Assembly (NCBI GenBank): GCA_021155045.1
Contig: JAJNQB010000018.1
Location: 1-64,000 of the forward strand
Source of the DNA: Arcticibacter sp.
GTDB taxonomy: Bacteria; Bacteroidota; Bacteroidia; 2-12-FULL-35-15
Direction of reading: 5' to 3'
DNA length: 64,000 bases
The notes beneath the pieces were generated by a model. It ran no database searches. It had not been told where the DNA came from and saw only the letters and a program-made list of their open reading frames with translations. Position numbers and translations under genes: made by a program. Shown one piece after another: positions 35,464 to 44,251 of the stretch (position 1 is the first letter of the stretch; each line of letters starts with the position of its first letter).

Positions 35464-36132
35464 TTACGCAAGCGGTCTTTCTTTAAGCACCTTGCTTACT
35501 TTTAGTAGATCGTTTTGAAAATTAACTCTCAAATTACGTCCGTGACATTTTTTATACTTCACTTCGCTACCGCACAAACATGGTGTTTGTTCTGTTCCTC
35601 CTTGATATAAATAAGCCTGAAACATATTTTTCAAATTTTGATATTGAAAGGTTAGTGTCAATGCAGGTTCAGGAACATTCAGCATATCATCGTTCAGTCG
35701 TGTTCCATAAGTATAAAAGAATTCTAATGTTTCACACAGTTTAATATAGTCATCAACGAGCTTGTTATTTGTGATATTGATTCTTGCATTATCAATTAGT
35801 TGACCTCGGTACACTAAATTATTATCTGAAACGAACATCATTTTTTCAAATCCGAATTCTCTCGGAGTAATGTCGATTAACTCTTCGTTATCGTTTTCCC
35901 ATACAGCGTGTCTCTCTGCTTCACATATAATGCTCGATTGAAAGATCGCCCATCCGTAGTGAACTTTTCCTCCGTCACGTTTTACTTTTTCATCAACGTT
36001 TGCAAAGCAATTTTCTGGTTTTGCGTAAGGTTCAGGAATGACGGGGATAAATTCAGGATCGAACTCTGCATTGATCTTATCAAGCACTTTCTCCACAAAT
36101 GGATTGACTTCTGTTGGAACTTTAGGTAGCAT
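35464..36132 (-). CDS. SEC-C motif protein, 222 residues
   Basis: The C-terminal region holds a SEC-C zinc motif, PCLCGSEVKYKKCHG (residues about 183-197), as in the tail of SecA and in many small accessory proteins. The preceding 180 residues are alpha/beta and unassigned (HYGWAIFQ, LDNARINI-like segments). It lies 1 nt after the small HTH gene and shares its transcript. Its function is unknown. Confidence 0.65.
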   Translation of the reverse strand: MLPKVPTEVNPFVEKVLDKINAEFDPEFIPVIPEPYAKPENCFANVDEKVKRDGGKVHYGWAIFQSSIICEAERHAVWENDNEELIDITPREFGFEKMMFVSDNNLVYRGQLIDNARINITNNKLVDDYIKLCETLEFFYTYGTRLNDDMLNVPEPALTLTFQYQNLKNMFQAYLYQGGTEQTPCLCGSEVKYKKCHGRNLRVNFQNDLLKVSKVLKERPLA

Positions 36133-36133
36133 C

Positions 36134-36349
36134 TTACTTTACAACTGCCAATTCATCCTTCAGATAACTATTCGGATAACCCAAGTGGGAAAAGATTTTT
36201 TCTACTTGCTTAACGGTATAGTACCTGCCACTTTTTTTACCAACGCTATCTGCAAACGGAGCCAGCATCGTAGTGAAACAATGCGGGGTTATTTCATAAA
36301 GATTAGCCAACTCTTTCTTTGTAAACGGTTTGATTTCTGCTCTACTCAT
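36134..36349 (-). CDS. Small helix-turn-helix protein, 71 residues
   Basis: The pattern FTKKELANLYEITPHCF and YTVKQVEKIFSHLGYP aligns along its whole length with the 74-residue protein at 34398-34622. The two are paralogues and probable DNA-binding regulators. It is directly upstream of the SEC-C gene and 23 nt downstream of the HTH-IrrE gene. Confidence 0.7.
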   Translation of the reverse strand: MSRAEIKPFTKKELANLYEITPHCFTTMLAPFADSVGKKSGRYYTVKQVEKIFSHLGYPNSYLKDELAVVK

Positions 36350-36372
36350 ATCTCTATTATTTTAGTTACTAA

Positions 36373-37407
36373 TTAATTGTACCGACTTAAAAATTCTTCT
36401 TGTTCAAGGTAAAAGAAGTCGGCCATTTCCTTTACACTCATTTTTTGTTTTGTTCTGTAGCGTGTAATCAAATCACGTACAGCACTTCCTCTTTCAATTG
36501 CAATATCCAGCTCAACTGGTTCTCTTCTTCTAATCTTAAGGGCATTGAATTGACCAATGATGTAACGCTTTTGATTATCGGTTAGCATATTTAAATCATT
36601 TGCCCGGTAAAGAATGGCTTGCATGGATACTTTCCATTTCTTTTTTAACCGTGCAAGTAAGTCCAGGTTAATGTTTTCATTAAAATCTGCTTTAATGTCT
36701 TTTTCAGGCATCAAAAATTCGGCAGCAAACAAGTTCGCTTCGTGTCCAACTTCTTCTATTGATAGTAATGCTTGCCGTGTATGCATTATTATATGCCCTA
36801 ATTCGTGGGCAAGGGTGAAGCGCAAGCGATCACCTAATAAAGCCTTGTTGTAAAAGATTACCGGATACTTATTTAAAATCAAGATGCTACGGCTATCCAC
36901 ACGATCCGTTTTAAAATCAACAGCAAGTGTCATGACACCGTGCGATTCAATCAGGTCTATAACATTTGCTACTTCGCCTTTTGGCATGTTCCATACTTTA
37001 CGAAGTTTTTGTGCAATGCTTGCCGGAGTTCCATTTTCCGAAACAGGTAACAACGGAATTTCTTTTACCTCCAGTTTCATGGCCTCAAACAAACGTTGCA
37101 TGTTCAGGCGATAAATATTAAGGTTCGCATCTATGTATGATAAAATCTTTGCAGGTACTTTATCACGTCTGCGATATAATGCGGGCGGAAGCACCTCCTC
37201 ATTTTGCATAAAAAAGTGTTCAGGAAACTTTAAGGCTTCGATCAGCTTTATCAGCACATCATCACTAAAACCCATCTCATCCTGCTCAAAGCGACTGATG
37301 TTGGAACGGTTAATTCCTGCAAGATCAGCCAGTTCAAGTTGAGTTAAACCACGTGCCTCACGTGCAAGCATCAGCATTTTTGGATTTATTTTTTGTTCAG
37401 TTACCAT
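36373..37407 (-). CDS. XRE helix-turn-helix plus ImmA/IrrE metallopeptidase regulator
   Basis: The protein has about 344 residues. The N-terminus is an XRE-type helix-turn-helix (REARGLTQLELADLAGINRS, with SRFEQDE). Residues about 150-235 form an ImmA/IrrE zinc peptidase with FTLAHELGHIIMH (HExxH). The start at 37407 is chosen because GAAAGAG precedes it; the longer 37461 form lacks such a site. By analogy with ImmA of ICEBs1 and IrrE, such proteins cleave repressors after damage signals. Here repressor and protease are fused, a plausible switch for the element's mobility or virion-like genes. Confidence 0.85.
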   Translation of the reverse strand: MVTEQKINPKMLMLAREARGLTQLELADLAGINRSNISRFEQDEMGFSDDVLIKLIEALKFPEHFFMQNEEVLPPALYRRRDKVPAKILSYIDANLNIYRLNMQRLFEAMKLEVKEIPLLPVSENGTPASIAQKLRKVWNMPKGEVANVIDLIESHGVMTLAVDFKTDRVDSRSILILNKYPVIFYNKALLGDRLRFTLAHELGHIIMHTRQALLSIEEVGHEANLFAAEFLMPEKDIKADFNENINLDLLARLKKKWKVSMQAILYRANDLNMLTDNQKRYIIGQFNALKIRRREPVELDIAIERGSAVRDLITRYRTKQKMSVKEMADFFYLEQEEFLSRYN

Positions 37408-37657
37408 CTCTTTCTTAAAATCGTTTTCCGAAATCAAAAGTATAATTATTCCGCATATCACAAAAATAATGTGCGTAAAATAGTTCTTAAAAAAGTGTAT
37501 TGTATTGATAATGAGATGGAAAACTTTTTCGACTTCGAGTTTTAGTTTACCTGTGTGAAAATGCTATAAAAAATGCATAGATTTGTTTTAGAAATAATAT
37601 TAATATCATTTAGATTAAATGAAGAAGATACATTAAACTATTATAGATAAGGTATAG

Positions 37658-38179
37658 ATGAATGAAAATGCACCAAAAAAATCAGCGTGGAAGCATAAAT
37701 ACCGCCATTTAAAGCGGCAGGAAGACCGTCATGAATTCGAGGGATGGTCGGAAAATGAGCTGATTGACCACATTTTGGAATTGCGGGAAGAACTCGACAC
37801 GCTCCAGGAGAAACTTGATAAGGCAAATACACCCGGTACAGAAGAGAAAAGCCCTGAAAAGGCAGAAAAAGGGCTGAATTTTGAAGGTTTTAAAGCCGAT
37901 TGGCCTTATTCCACCAAGTTCGTGTTCCTGCTTTCGATTGAAAACAGACCACTTACCAGTAAGGAGATTCACAACCACCTGCTGAAACTGGATAAGCAGT
38001 ATTCTTTTTACAATGATCCGAAGACAACTCTGTCGGTTTATTTGAGATCCGTTGTAAAAACAGGAAGGATCAAAGCGGTGAAAATTCCGGGATTCAGGGA
38101 GAAGTTATTTGCGATGCCGGAGTGGGTGGATAAGGAAGGAAACTTGAAACATAATTTCACGTTCAAGCAGTTCAATTAG
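37658..38179 (+). CDS. Coiled-coil and winged-helix-like protein, 173 residues
   Basis: No family name is certain. The basic N-terminus is followed by a coiled coil (ELIDHILELREELDTLQEKL) and a C-terminal domain with RPLTSKEIHNHLLKLDKQ and LSVYLRSVVKTGRIKAV, which looks like a winged helix. It is divergent from the HTH-IrrE gene across about 250 bp and may be regulated with it. It has higher GC than its downstream neighbours. Confidence 0.6.
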   Translation: MNENAPKKSAWKHKYRHLKRQEDRHEFEGWSENELIDHILELREELDTLQEKLDKANTPGTEEKSPEKAEKGLNFEGFKADWPYSTKFVFLLSIENRPLTSKEIHNHLLKLDKQYSFYNDPKTTLSVYLRSVVKTGRIKAVKIPGFREKLFAMPEWVDKEGNLKHNFTFKQFN

Positions 38180-38248
38180 AGAATAGAACAATTTATTATT
38201 TGCTTTCAAAAAACGATATTTACAATTCACTAAATAAAATTTCAGAAC

Positions 38249-38656
38249 ATGATTGTATTTCATGGAACAGATCAAAACTCGGCAAATGCAATTCTTACAA
38301 CAGGTATCGATGTAACTCTTGGAGGCGGTGAATTAGGGCAAGGATTTTATGTTGGAGAGAATGTTGCCCTTGTCGCGGCTCGCGCTAAAGGGAAAACCCC
38401 AAACAATTTTGCCGTAATCGAATTTGATGTAAATAATTCAGATTTCATTACCCTTAACATGAAGATAATCCGGAGACAAGATTTTCTTGTTAAACAATGG
38501 GCAAGTCTAATTAGGAGGAACCTCACTCATACTCGTACTTATGGTTATGATGTGATTTGCGCTCCATACGCAACATTTGAGTTCTCAAATCAATACAAAT
38601 TTGAAACTCAAGCAGGAGAGAATGTGATTAATAACGCAAATAAAAAAACGTTATGA
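38249..38656 (+). CDS. DUF3990-like ADP-ribosyltransferase-fold protein (possible toxin)
   Basis: The protein has 135 residues. VFHGTD at the N-terminus, then LGQGFYVGENVALVAARA and a final CAPYATFEFSNQY segment match the pattern of DUF3990 and related ADP-ribosyltransferase-fold proteins (H-G-T, G-F-Y, late acidic/aromatic motif). Such proteins often act as toxins on the host or on phage. Its stop codon overlaps the start of the next gene (ATGATG). No catalytic proof is possible from sequence. Confidence 0.65.
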   Translation: MIVFHGTDQNSANAILTTGIDVTLGGGELGQGFYVGENVALVAARAKGKTPNNFAVIEFDVNNSDFITLNMKIIRRQDFLVKQWASLIRRNLTHTRTYGYDVICAPYATFEFSNQYKFETQAGENVINNANKKTL

Positions 38657-39171
38657 TGAGAATTCCAGTATATCAAATGACATTAGGGCTTGACAGAAAA
38701 AACAACACAATGGGTTTGATGTTTGCTTCTGAAGTTGAAAATGAAGATAACCAATCTATTATTTATGCTGTGCCGTTCACTCAGCCATTCCATCATCCAT
38801 TCGAATTAATAGAGTTCATTGAAAGAAATGAGTTTTATTTTCCTATAGAAATTGACGGAAAATATTTTGAGTTGAAAGCAAAGGTGGAATTTCCTGAACT
38901 TGTTTTTATAATACCGGAAACTGAAGCTAAAATTTCATTTAAGATTCGTTTTGAAGATTTTCCTGAATGGCCGTTACGTCATTATAAAAATCATCTCAGG
39001 TACAAATATGTCGGCAAGGAAAATAAAATAATTCCAAAGAACAATGGGTTTTTGATTATTCAACCAATCGATCTTTATGAGTTAGATGAGTTTTATCTCA
39101 AACATAAGGGCATATTTGTAGGAATGACTCCAAATTTTGGAGAGAAGGAAAAGTTATATTTTGAATATTAA
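38653..39171 (+). CDS. Unknown protein coupled to the ART-like gene, 172 residues
   Basis: No family was recognised. It is acidic to neutral and alpha/beta-rich with several FEL/EFP segments. Its ATG overlaps the stop codon of the ART-like gene, so it is co-translated. It could be the antitoxin or a second component. Confidence 0.55.
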   Translation: MMRIPVYQMTLGLDRKNNTMGLMFASEVENEDNQSIIYAVPFTQPFHHPFELIEFIERNEFYFPIEIDGKYFELKAKVEFPELVFIIPETEAKISFKIRFEDFPEWPLRHYKNHLRYKYVGKENKIIPKNNGFLIIQPIDLYELDEFYLKHKGIFVGMTPNFGEKEKLYFEY

Positions 39172-39184
39172 AAAGTAGTTCAAA

Positions 39185-39496
39185 ATGAATGATATAGCAA
39201 GAGAATCTTTTATTGCAATTAGAAGTTTTTTAGAAGTTAAGGAAAATTATCGGGGTGGTTTATTTGATGTAACAGTAGCAATCGATAATCGTAAATTTAA
39301 ACATGAAATGAATGATCGAATCGAAGTGACATTTTACGAAGCCGATGCAATTTATACTCTATACAGCAATTGCTTTTATGAGTGTAATAAAACAAGTAAA
39401 ATAGAAAGTTCCGATTATCTGTTCGAGTGGGATGGTATAACAAAAGAACTATTTACTCATCACAATTCATCGAAGATACTTATTAAACGAAAGTAA
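39185..39496 (+). CDS. Unknown small protein, 103 residues
   Basis: No family was recognised. The start is 13 nt after the preceding gene, and it is likely the third gene of the ART-like operon. Helix-rich N-terminus (ESFIAIRSFLEV) with strands in the centre. Bases 39497-39609, between it and the convergent gene, hold no gene I can support. Confidence 0.5.
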   Translation: MNDIARESFIAIRSFLEVKENYRGGLFDVTVAIDNRKFKHEMNDRIEVTFYEADAIYTLYSNCFYECNKTSKIESSDYLFEWDGITKELFTHHNSSKILIKRK

Positions 39497-39609
39497 TTTG
39501 TTGTAATACTGATCTGCAAAATATAAAAACATGCGGAAGATTAATTTTAAAACACATCCGCAATTATCAAAATACCAAAGTATAAAACCGAAGAAGATCT
39601 TTATTGAAT

Positions 39610-41523
39610 TTAGGCTACATCAATTTGCTTAACTAAATCCTTTACCGCCGATTCAAATTCCGTGACGTAATGATTCGTTGCATTTATTGAAGAATCAATA
39701 TTTTCTTCTTTAAAACGAATATTAAGTGAGATTTTGTTCTTTGATAATATCGCAATATCCATCATTCGCTTTCCTCTGAAGGTCATAATATCAAATAGCA
39801 ATCCTTTTATTTCATGTTCTTTGAAAACCATTTGTGTTTCTTTTCCCATATTCTTAAATCCAAAATCATCTTCAAACTTATATTTGTGAGCAACTAATGA
39901 AGACCTTTTTTCAAGGGTTAATTCATTTTTGAATTCAATATCTCTTGAAAGCCAAAAGACTCTTTTATTTAAGGCTACAGGAAAACTAATACGACTAAGA
40001 ACTGAATGCATATGAAACCGTGGAGTAGGATCGACTTTTAATCCGTCGATCATAGTTAATTTATCTTCTTCTTTTACTCTTAAAACTTCCAATCCAATAG
40101 CTTCAATTTTTTTACGAGTTAATTCTATTACATCCTGTGAGGTTTCCTTTGGGAATCCCCAAATAAAATCTTCTTTGTCTTTCTCTAAAGCAATCCACTC
40201 AAACGGTATCAGCTTTCTTACCCTCATCATAAGCGATTGATCAATGTTAGATACAGCCTGAAAGATATAATTTTTAAATTGTTCTATCTTGTAAAAGTTT
40301 GAGACCTGATAGTTATAATCTTCAACAGGATTAATCTTTTGATCAAATATTTGGATTACCTGTATTCCGCTCTGTTTATGAATCCAAATCGAATCGTCAT
40401 CATCTTCAATTTCTTTTAAAGAGTAGTCTTTTGATTTAAGATTGCAAAAATCAATTTCCGATACTGATGAATTTTTCAACGATTTGACAAAAGTAGATGC
40501 CGTTTCCAATACTATTTCACGAGGTTCATTTATATCATGCAAAAACATATTGCTCTTAATTTGGCTGCATGTAATGTGCCACCATTTGCCATCTGATAAA
40601 TCATTTAAAATTTCCTTTGAAAGAAAATCTACAATATCCGCCTTGATTTTATTCGGTGAATAAACCTTTTTTTCATCGGATAAAATGACTTCAATGGTAA
40701 AGGCGTATAACGGTCTATGAAAAAAATTAATATCATCATTTGGTAATACAAAATTTATGTCGAGATTTCCAGAAAACTGAAACCATCTTTTTAGATTAAG
40801 AATAAAATCTTTTTTAAAAGAGACTTCGTAGGCAAAGTCTTTATGTATTTCTTTTGCCCATTTTTTTGATTTGATTGTTGACATTAAGTTATTCAATAAC
40901 TCACTGTCTTCCTCATTATTTTCAAATGGCAACCGTTGAATAGTAATATCAAACTTAAAACTTCTTAAACTATGAACTTGCCCTAATCCACTAAACCATT
41001 TGTTTATGATTTCATTATCATTTTTAATTTTCCCCCAAATTTTATATCCATTCCAGTAGTCTATTTTAGGACACAATAATACATCGCCCGGCCATCCTCG
41101 CTTATATTCATCATCAGTGATATATTTCTTTCCCTGCGGAGTCAAATCTGAGTTTGTTACAAAAATTGCTTCTTGACAATTTTTTCGTAAGCATGCGGAA
41201 ACCATTTTATCTAAGTCGTCACCGTTGTAATGGTCTTTATAATTGCTCGTATGCTTGCATTGAGTTAAACACCTTTTACCTTCAGGATTTAAAGTCAAAA
41301 TATCTTGCTTTTCATCGCCTTGACCATCTGTAATATCAACTGGAGTGTGTTTTTCAATTCTCACTAAAATATCAAGAATAAATTCGGGAAATTTATCATA
41401 CGGAATTTGAGAAAGCATTTGAAAAATACCATCCCTTGTAGGTGATGTTTGGATTAAATCTAAATCTGAAGGGATGGAATGGTAAAACTGTTGGCTTACT
41501 CCTGATACGATATTATATTTCAT
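39610..41523 (-). CDS. Mrr/PD-(D/E)xK-like nuclease-domain protein, 637 residues
   Basis: The N-terminal 160 residues contain a restriction-endonuclease-like core: D74 in GDEKQDILTL and Q88-x-K90 in LTQCKHTS, followed by AIFVTNSDLTPQGKKYI, which matches Mrr-type nucleases. The other 470 residues are unassigned. It is the last gene of a tight minus-strand operon that begins with DUF4365-APAZ and short pAgo; the gap to the upstream gene is 9 nt. It could be an added effector of the Argonaute system or an independent defence gene. Confidence 0.68.
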   Translation of the reverse strand: MKYNIVSGVSQQFYHSIPSDLDLIQTSPTRDGIFQMLSQIPYDKFPEFILDILVRIEKHTPVDITDGQGDEKQDILTLNPEGKRCLTQCKHTSNYKDHYNGDDLDKMVSACLRKNCQEAIFVTNSDLTPQGKKYITDDEYKRGWPGDVLLCPKIDYWNGYKIWGKIKNDNEIINKWFSGLGQVHSLRSFKFDITIQRLPFENNEEDSELLNNLMSTIKSKKWAKEIHKDFAYEVSFKKDFILNLKRWFQFSGNLDINFVLPNDDINFFHRPLYAFTIEVILSDEKKVYSPNKIKADIVDFLSKEILNDLSDGKWWHITCSQIKSNMFLHDINEPREIVLETASTFVKSLKNSSVSEIDFCNLKSKDYSLKEIEDDDDSIWIHKQSGIQVIQIFDQKINPVEDYNYQVSNFYKIEQFKNYIFQAVSNIDQSLMMRVRKLIPFEWIALEKDKEDFIWGFPKETSQDVIELTRKKIEAIGLEVLRVKEEDKLTMIDGLKVDPTPRFHMHSVLSRISFPVALNKRVFWLSRDIEFKNELTLEKRSSLVAHKYKFEDDFGFKNMGKETQMVFKEHEIKGLLFDIMTFRGKRMMDIAILSKNKISLNIRFKEENIDSSINATNHYVTEFESAVKDLVKQIDVA

Positions 41524-41532
41524 AATTTACTG

Positions 41533-42663
41533 TTAATTGTCATTTTCTCTGCTGCCATCATCGTTATATGGATGAAAAACAATTAATCTTCCCGAAGTTT
41601 CGATTTCAACTCGATAATAATGTCCATCAAATTCGATAGCCCTGCTGCCTCTTCTTACGAATGTTTTATTCGTTACTTTGATTTCGGCTACAAATTCATC
41701 ATAAATTATTTGAAGAACGTTACTTATTACATTTCTCAACTCTTTGAAATTATACTGGAAAAATGTGTTTCCGCTATTGTCTGCGCCAATGAATAGCTCT
41801 TTAGTATGCCCCAAGTAAATATGCGCCAGTCTCTCAAAATCAGACCAAATAGGCTTTGGGTAGGGCAAGATTAACTTATCATCAACATTGGATAGAAGTC
41901 CTATTGCTTTATGAAATTGATTACCTTCTAAATCCTGCAATTTGTTTACCTGTAATCCATTCTTTTGAATTTCATTGATTACAATCGGAGTTCGCTTTTT
42001 GAATTGAGCGAGTTTAAGTCTCTTCAATTCCTCAATATCGCCATCTTCCGATTTAGAATTCAGATATCGGCAATTGAGATAGTGAAATTTTACTTCATCT
42101 TTGAGTTCTTTGGTTTCAAAGTTCTGATAGAGGTATGGATTATTTACAACTTCCTCTTTTTTATAAAAAAGTAACAATCCATACATCTCTGCATATTCGA
42201 ATGGTGCAAGTTCGCCACCATCTTTAAGCCGTGAGCGGAACAATCCGATTGTCATTAAATCAATCTCGGTTTGACTACTTTCAGGAATGGTTATGGTTAG
42301 TTTGTCGGGTATCTCTTTTTCACCTTTGACAATAAACCTATTTTCTCTTTTTCGATTATATGAACTTACAACAGCTATATCTGAACATAGTAAACCATCC
42401 CGATCTAAAAGTGTCTGAATTTCTTCTGTTAAACTATACTTATCGGAAGGAATAAATTTATACTCAGCTTTAGTTCTCGGAATCTCAGAACTGTCACGGT
42501 ATTTTTCAAATCCTCTTTTCTCATCCAACGTATATTTAAATCTTCCCATTATCCCTTTGCTACCAAACAACTCGTGAGACTTAGTTTCATTATGAAATTC
42601 AAGCAATACAAATGTATCATATTGCCCATACATAAAATATAGCTCTTCAATTGAAAAATTCAT
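41533..42663 (-). CDS. Unknown protein downstream of short pAgo, 376 residues
   Basis: No domain was recognised. It is alpha/beta, soluble, and starts MNFSIEELYFMYGQYD. I choose ATG at 42663, 4 nt after the pAgo stop codon, over an upstream in-frame start (42735) that would overlap pAgo by 68 nt. A central hydrophilic region (LNSKSEDGDIEELKRLK) separates two halves. The C-terminal half has RLAHIYLGHTKELFIGAD. Its location between pAgo and a nuclease-like gene makes it a candidate accessory factor of the system. Confidence 0.6.
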   Translation of the reverse strand: MNFSIEELYFMYGQYDTFVLLEFHNETKSHELFGSKGIMGRFKYTLDEKRGFEKYRDSSEIPRTKAEYKFIPSDKYSLTEEIQTLLDRDGLLCSDIAVVSSYNRKRENRFIVKGEKEIPDKLTITIPESSQTEIDLMTIGLFRSRLKDGGELAPFEYAEMYGLLLFYKKEEVVNNPYLYQNFETKELKDEVKFHYLNCRYLNSKSEDGDIEELKRLKLAQFKKRTPIVINEIQKNGLQVNKLQDLEGNQFHKAIGLLSNVDDKLILPYPKPIWSDFERLAHIYLGHTKELFIGADNSGNTFFQYNFKELRNVISNVLQIIYDEFVAEIKVTNKTFVRRGSRAIEFDGHYYRVEIETSGRLIVFHPYNDDGSRENDN

Positions 42664-42667
42664 AACA

Positions 42668-44251
42668 TCACATGTAATAAAAATACTTGTTCGGTGGTAT
42701 CGAGTTTTCATCCATATACTGGATGATTTCGCCAACCTTTTGAGCGAATCTTAACGTAATCGGTAAGCTGTCGTAATAATTACAGTTGTTGAAATTCAAC
42801 TTCGTTAATGCCAATATCTCCTGTGACACTTTCTTTAACGTCGTTTCTCCTTCGTAAATGGATACTTCGATTGGTCTTGGTATATGAACACCCGGAAATG
42901 TCTCAAATATTGGGATGTAGCCAGTTGTATATAATACGCCTGTGACTTTGTCTAATGATAATAAAGTTCCTCTGATTACAGGGTATTTGCCTTGCTTTCG
43001 GAGTAGCTTGAATTCAGCAGACTTTATTGTTACAAGATCGATTGAAACTCGATCCCCCAAAACTTCCTTAATTCCATCTTTCAATCCTTCAACTTCTGCG
43101 TAATCGGGATGCGATCCCGCACTCCAAAAGTCAGTTGTCTTGTGAACTACTACACGGTTTGGCAGTATGTCATTATACTTCTGATATTCTTTGATTACGT
43201 CTGCAATTAATGATTTCGCATATTCATAGGTAAGATGTGGGGCTTTAGTATTGTTCTTCCTGTCATCCCACTTGAATTTTTTTCCAACGAAAATTATTCC
43301 TTTCCCTTCATAATTAAAGGCTTGTGCAATACTGGCTTTCATATAGCTTTCTTCAGCGTTAATTACTTTATGAAAGCTAATACCTATAAAACAGGTGTTC
43401 TTATCTTTAAGCGAAAGAGTCCAGGGGGTGCAATTATTTTTATAATAGTTTGCGACGCAAAAATTCCATGCTTGCATTGATAAATCCTGTAATGATTTTC
43501 GTTTCTGCAAAATCGTGTCTTCCAATAAAATTTGTACTGGAATAGAATCTTTCAGTCCAATTAACCGAGCTTTAAGATATCTTCTGAAATTAAAGAATTT
43601 ACCCGCTCCCATTTTTACGGAGGAGCATACCTTAAAAACCTTTGACGGAATTATTATGATACAACTATTGGGTTTTGAAATACTCGTTGTAATTAATTTC
43701 TCATAGGCTTCAACATACAATTCAGCAACAAGACCTGATTTTTCGTATCCCTTAATATCCTTACGTTCAAGAATAGATTTTAAATCAGCTTCTTTAATTG
43801 TTATGTTGTTTGCATCATCGTTTTGAAACTCACATTTAAATTTTGTGTCCTTATTAAAACCTATAAAATCAGGATTGAGCCTTTTGTTCTTTATCTTTTC
43901 AGGCTCTTCCTGTTTTTTTATTTCTATGTCAAATAGTGATTGAACAGTCACTCCTTCTTCCGGTTCGGATTCTTCTTCCTCATCAAGTATTTCACCATCA
44001 ACAATTACGGATTCACTCTTTATTTCAATATCCTCATCTTTGGCTTCAATATAATGCTCAAACTGCTTAATCCATGTTAAGGTATCTTCGATGTTATTAT
44101 TAGTCCCAATTATTCCGATGTTAATCTCAGAACGATGCGTTTTATTTGCGGTTGAAAAGAAACCACCAACGCTTAATCCTAACTTTGGATCATCGGAAAC
44201 AAAATCATCTCCAAATTCAAGATTTGGTTCTTGTAGTAATTCAATCTTCAT
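42668..44251 (-). CDS. Short prokaryotic Argonaute (MID-PIWI, catalytically inactive)
   Basis: The protein has 527 residues from ATG 44251 (a TTG three codons earlier is less likely). The C-terminal half has MID and PIWI hallmarks: GRVVVHK-type strand (LPNRVVVHKTTDFW), YTTGYIPIFETFPG, and the family signature ALTKLNFNNCNYYDSLPITL followed by RFAQKVGEI. The catalytic aspartate of the first PIWI strand is replaced (CFIGISFHK), so slicing is not expected. The N-terminal 160 residues are extended and acidic (EEEESEPEEG). By family knowledge it uses a guide to sense invader DNA and switches on the APAZ partner. Confidence 0.9.
   Translation of the reverse strand: MKIELLQEPNLEFGDDFVSDDPKLGLSVGGFFSTANKTHRSEINIGIIGTNNNIEDTLTWIKQFEHYIEAKDEDIEIKSESVIVDGEILDEEEESEPEEGVTVQSLFDIEIKKQEEPEKIKNKRLNPDFIGFNKDTKFKCEFQNDDANNITIKEADLKSILERKDIKGYEKSGLVAELYVEAYEKLITTSISKPNSCIIIIPSKVFKVCSSVKMGAGKFFNFRRYLKARLIGLKDSIPVQILLEDTILQKRKSLQDLSMQAWNFCVANYYKNNCTPWTLSLKDKNTCFIGISFHKVINAEESYMKASIAQAFNYEGKGIIFVGKKFKWDDRKNNTKAPHLTYEYAKSLIADVIKEYQKYNDILPNRVVVHKTTDFWSAGSHPDYAEVEGLKDGIKEVLGDRVSIDLVTIKSAEFKLLRKQGKYPVIRGTLLSLDKVTGVLYTTGYIPIFETFPGVHIPRPIEVSIYEGETTLKKVSQEILALTKLNFNNCNYYDSLPITLRFAQKVGEIIQYMDENSIPPNKYFYYM

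Noticed and set aside
20353..36132. Interpretation of the block as a conjugation or type VI/contractile injection system
   Set aside because: No Tra/Trb ATPase, relaxase, sheath, tube, baseplate or ClpV-like protein was recognised among the products.
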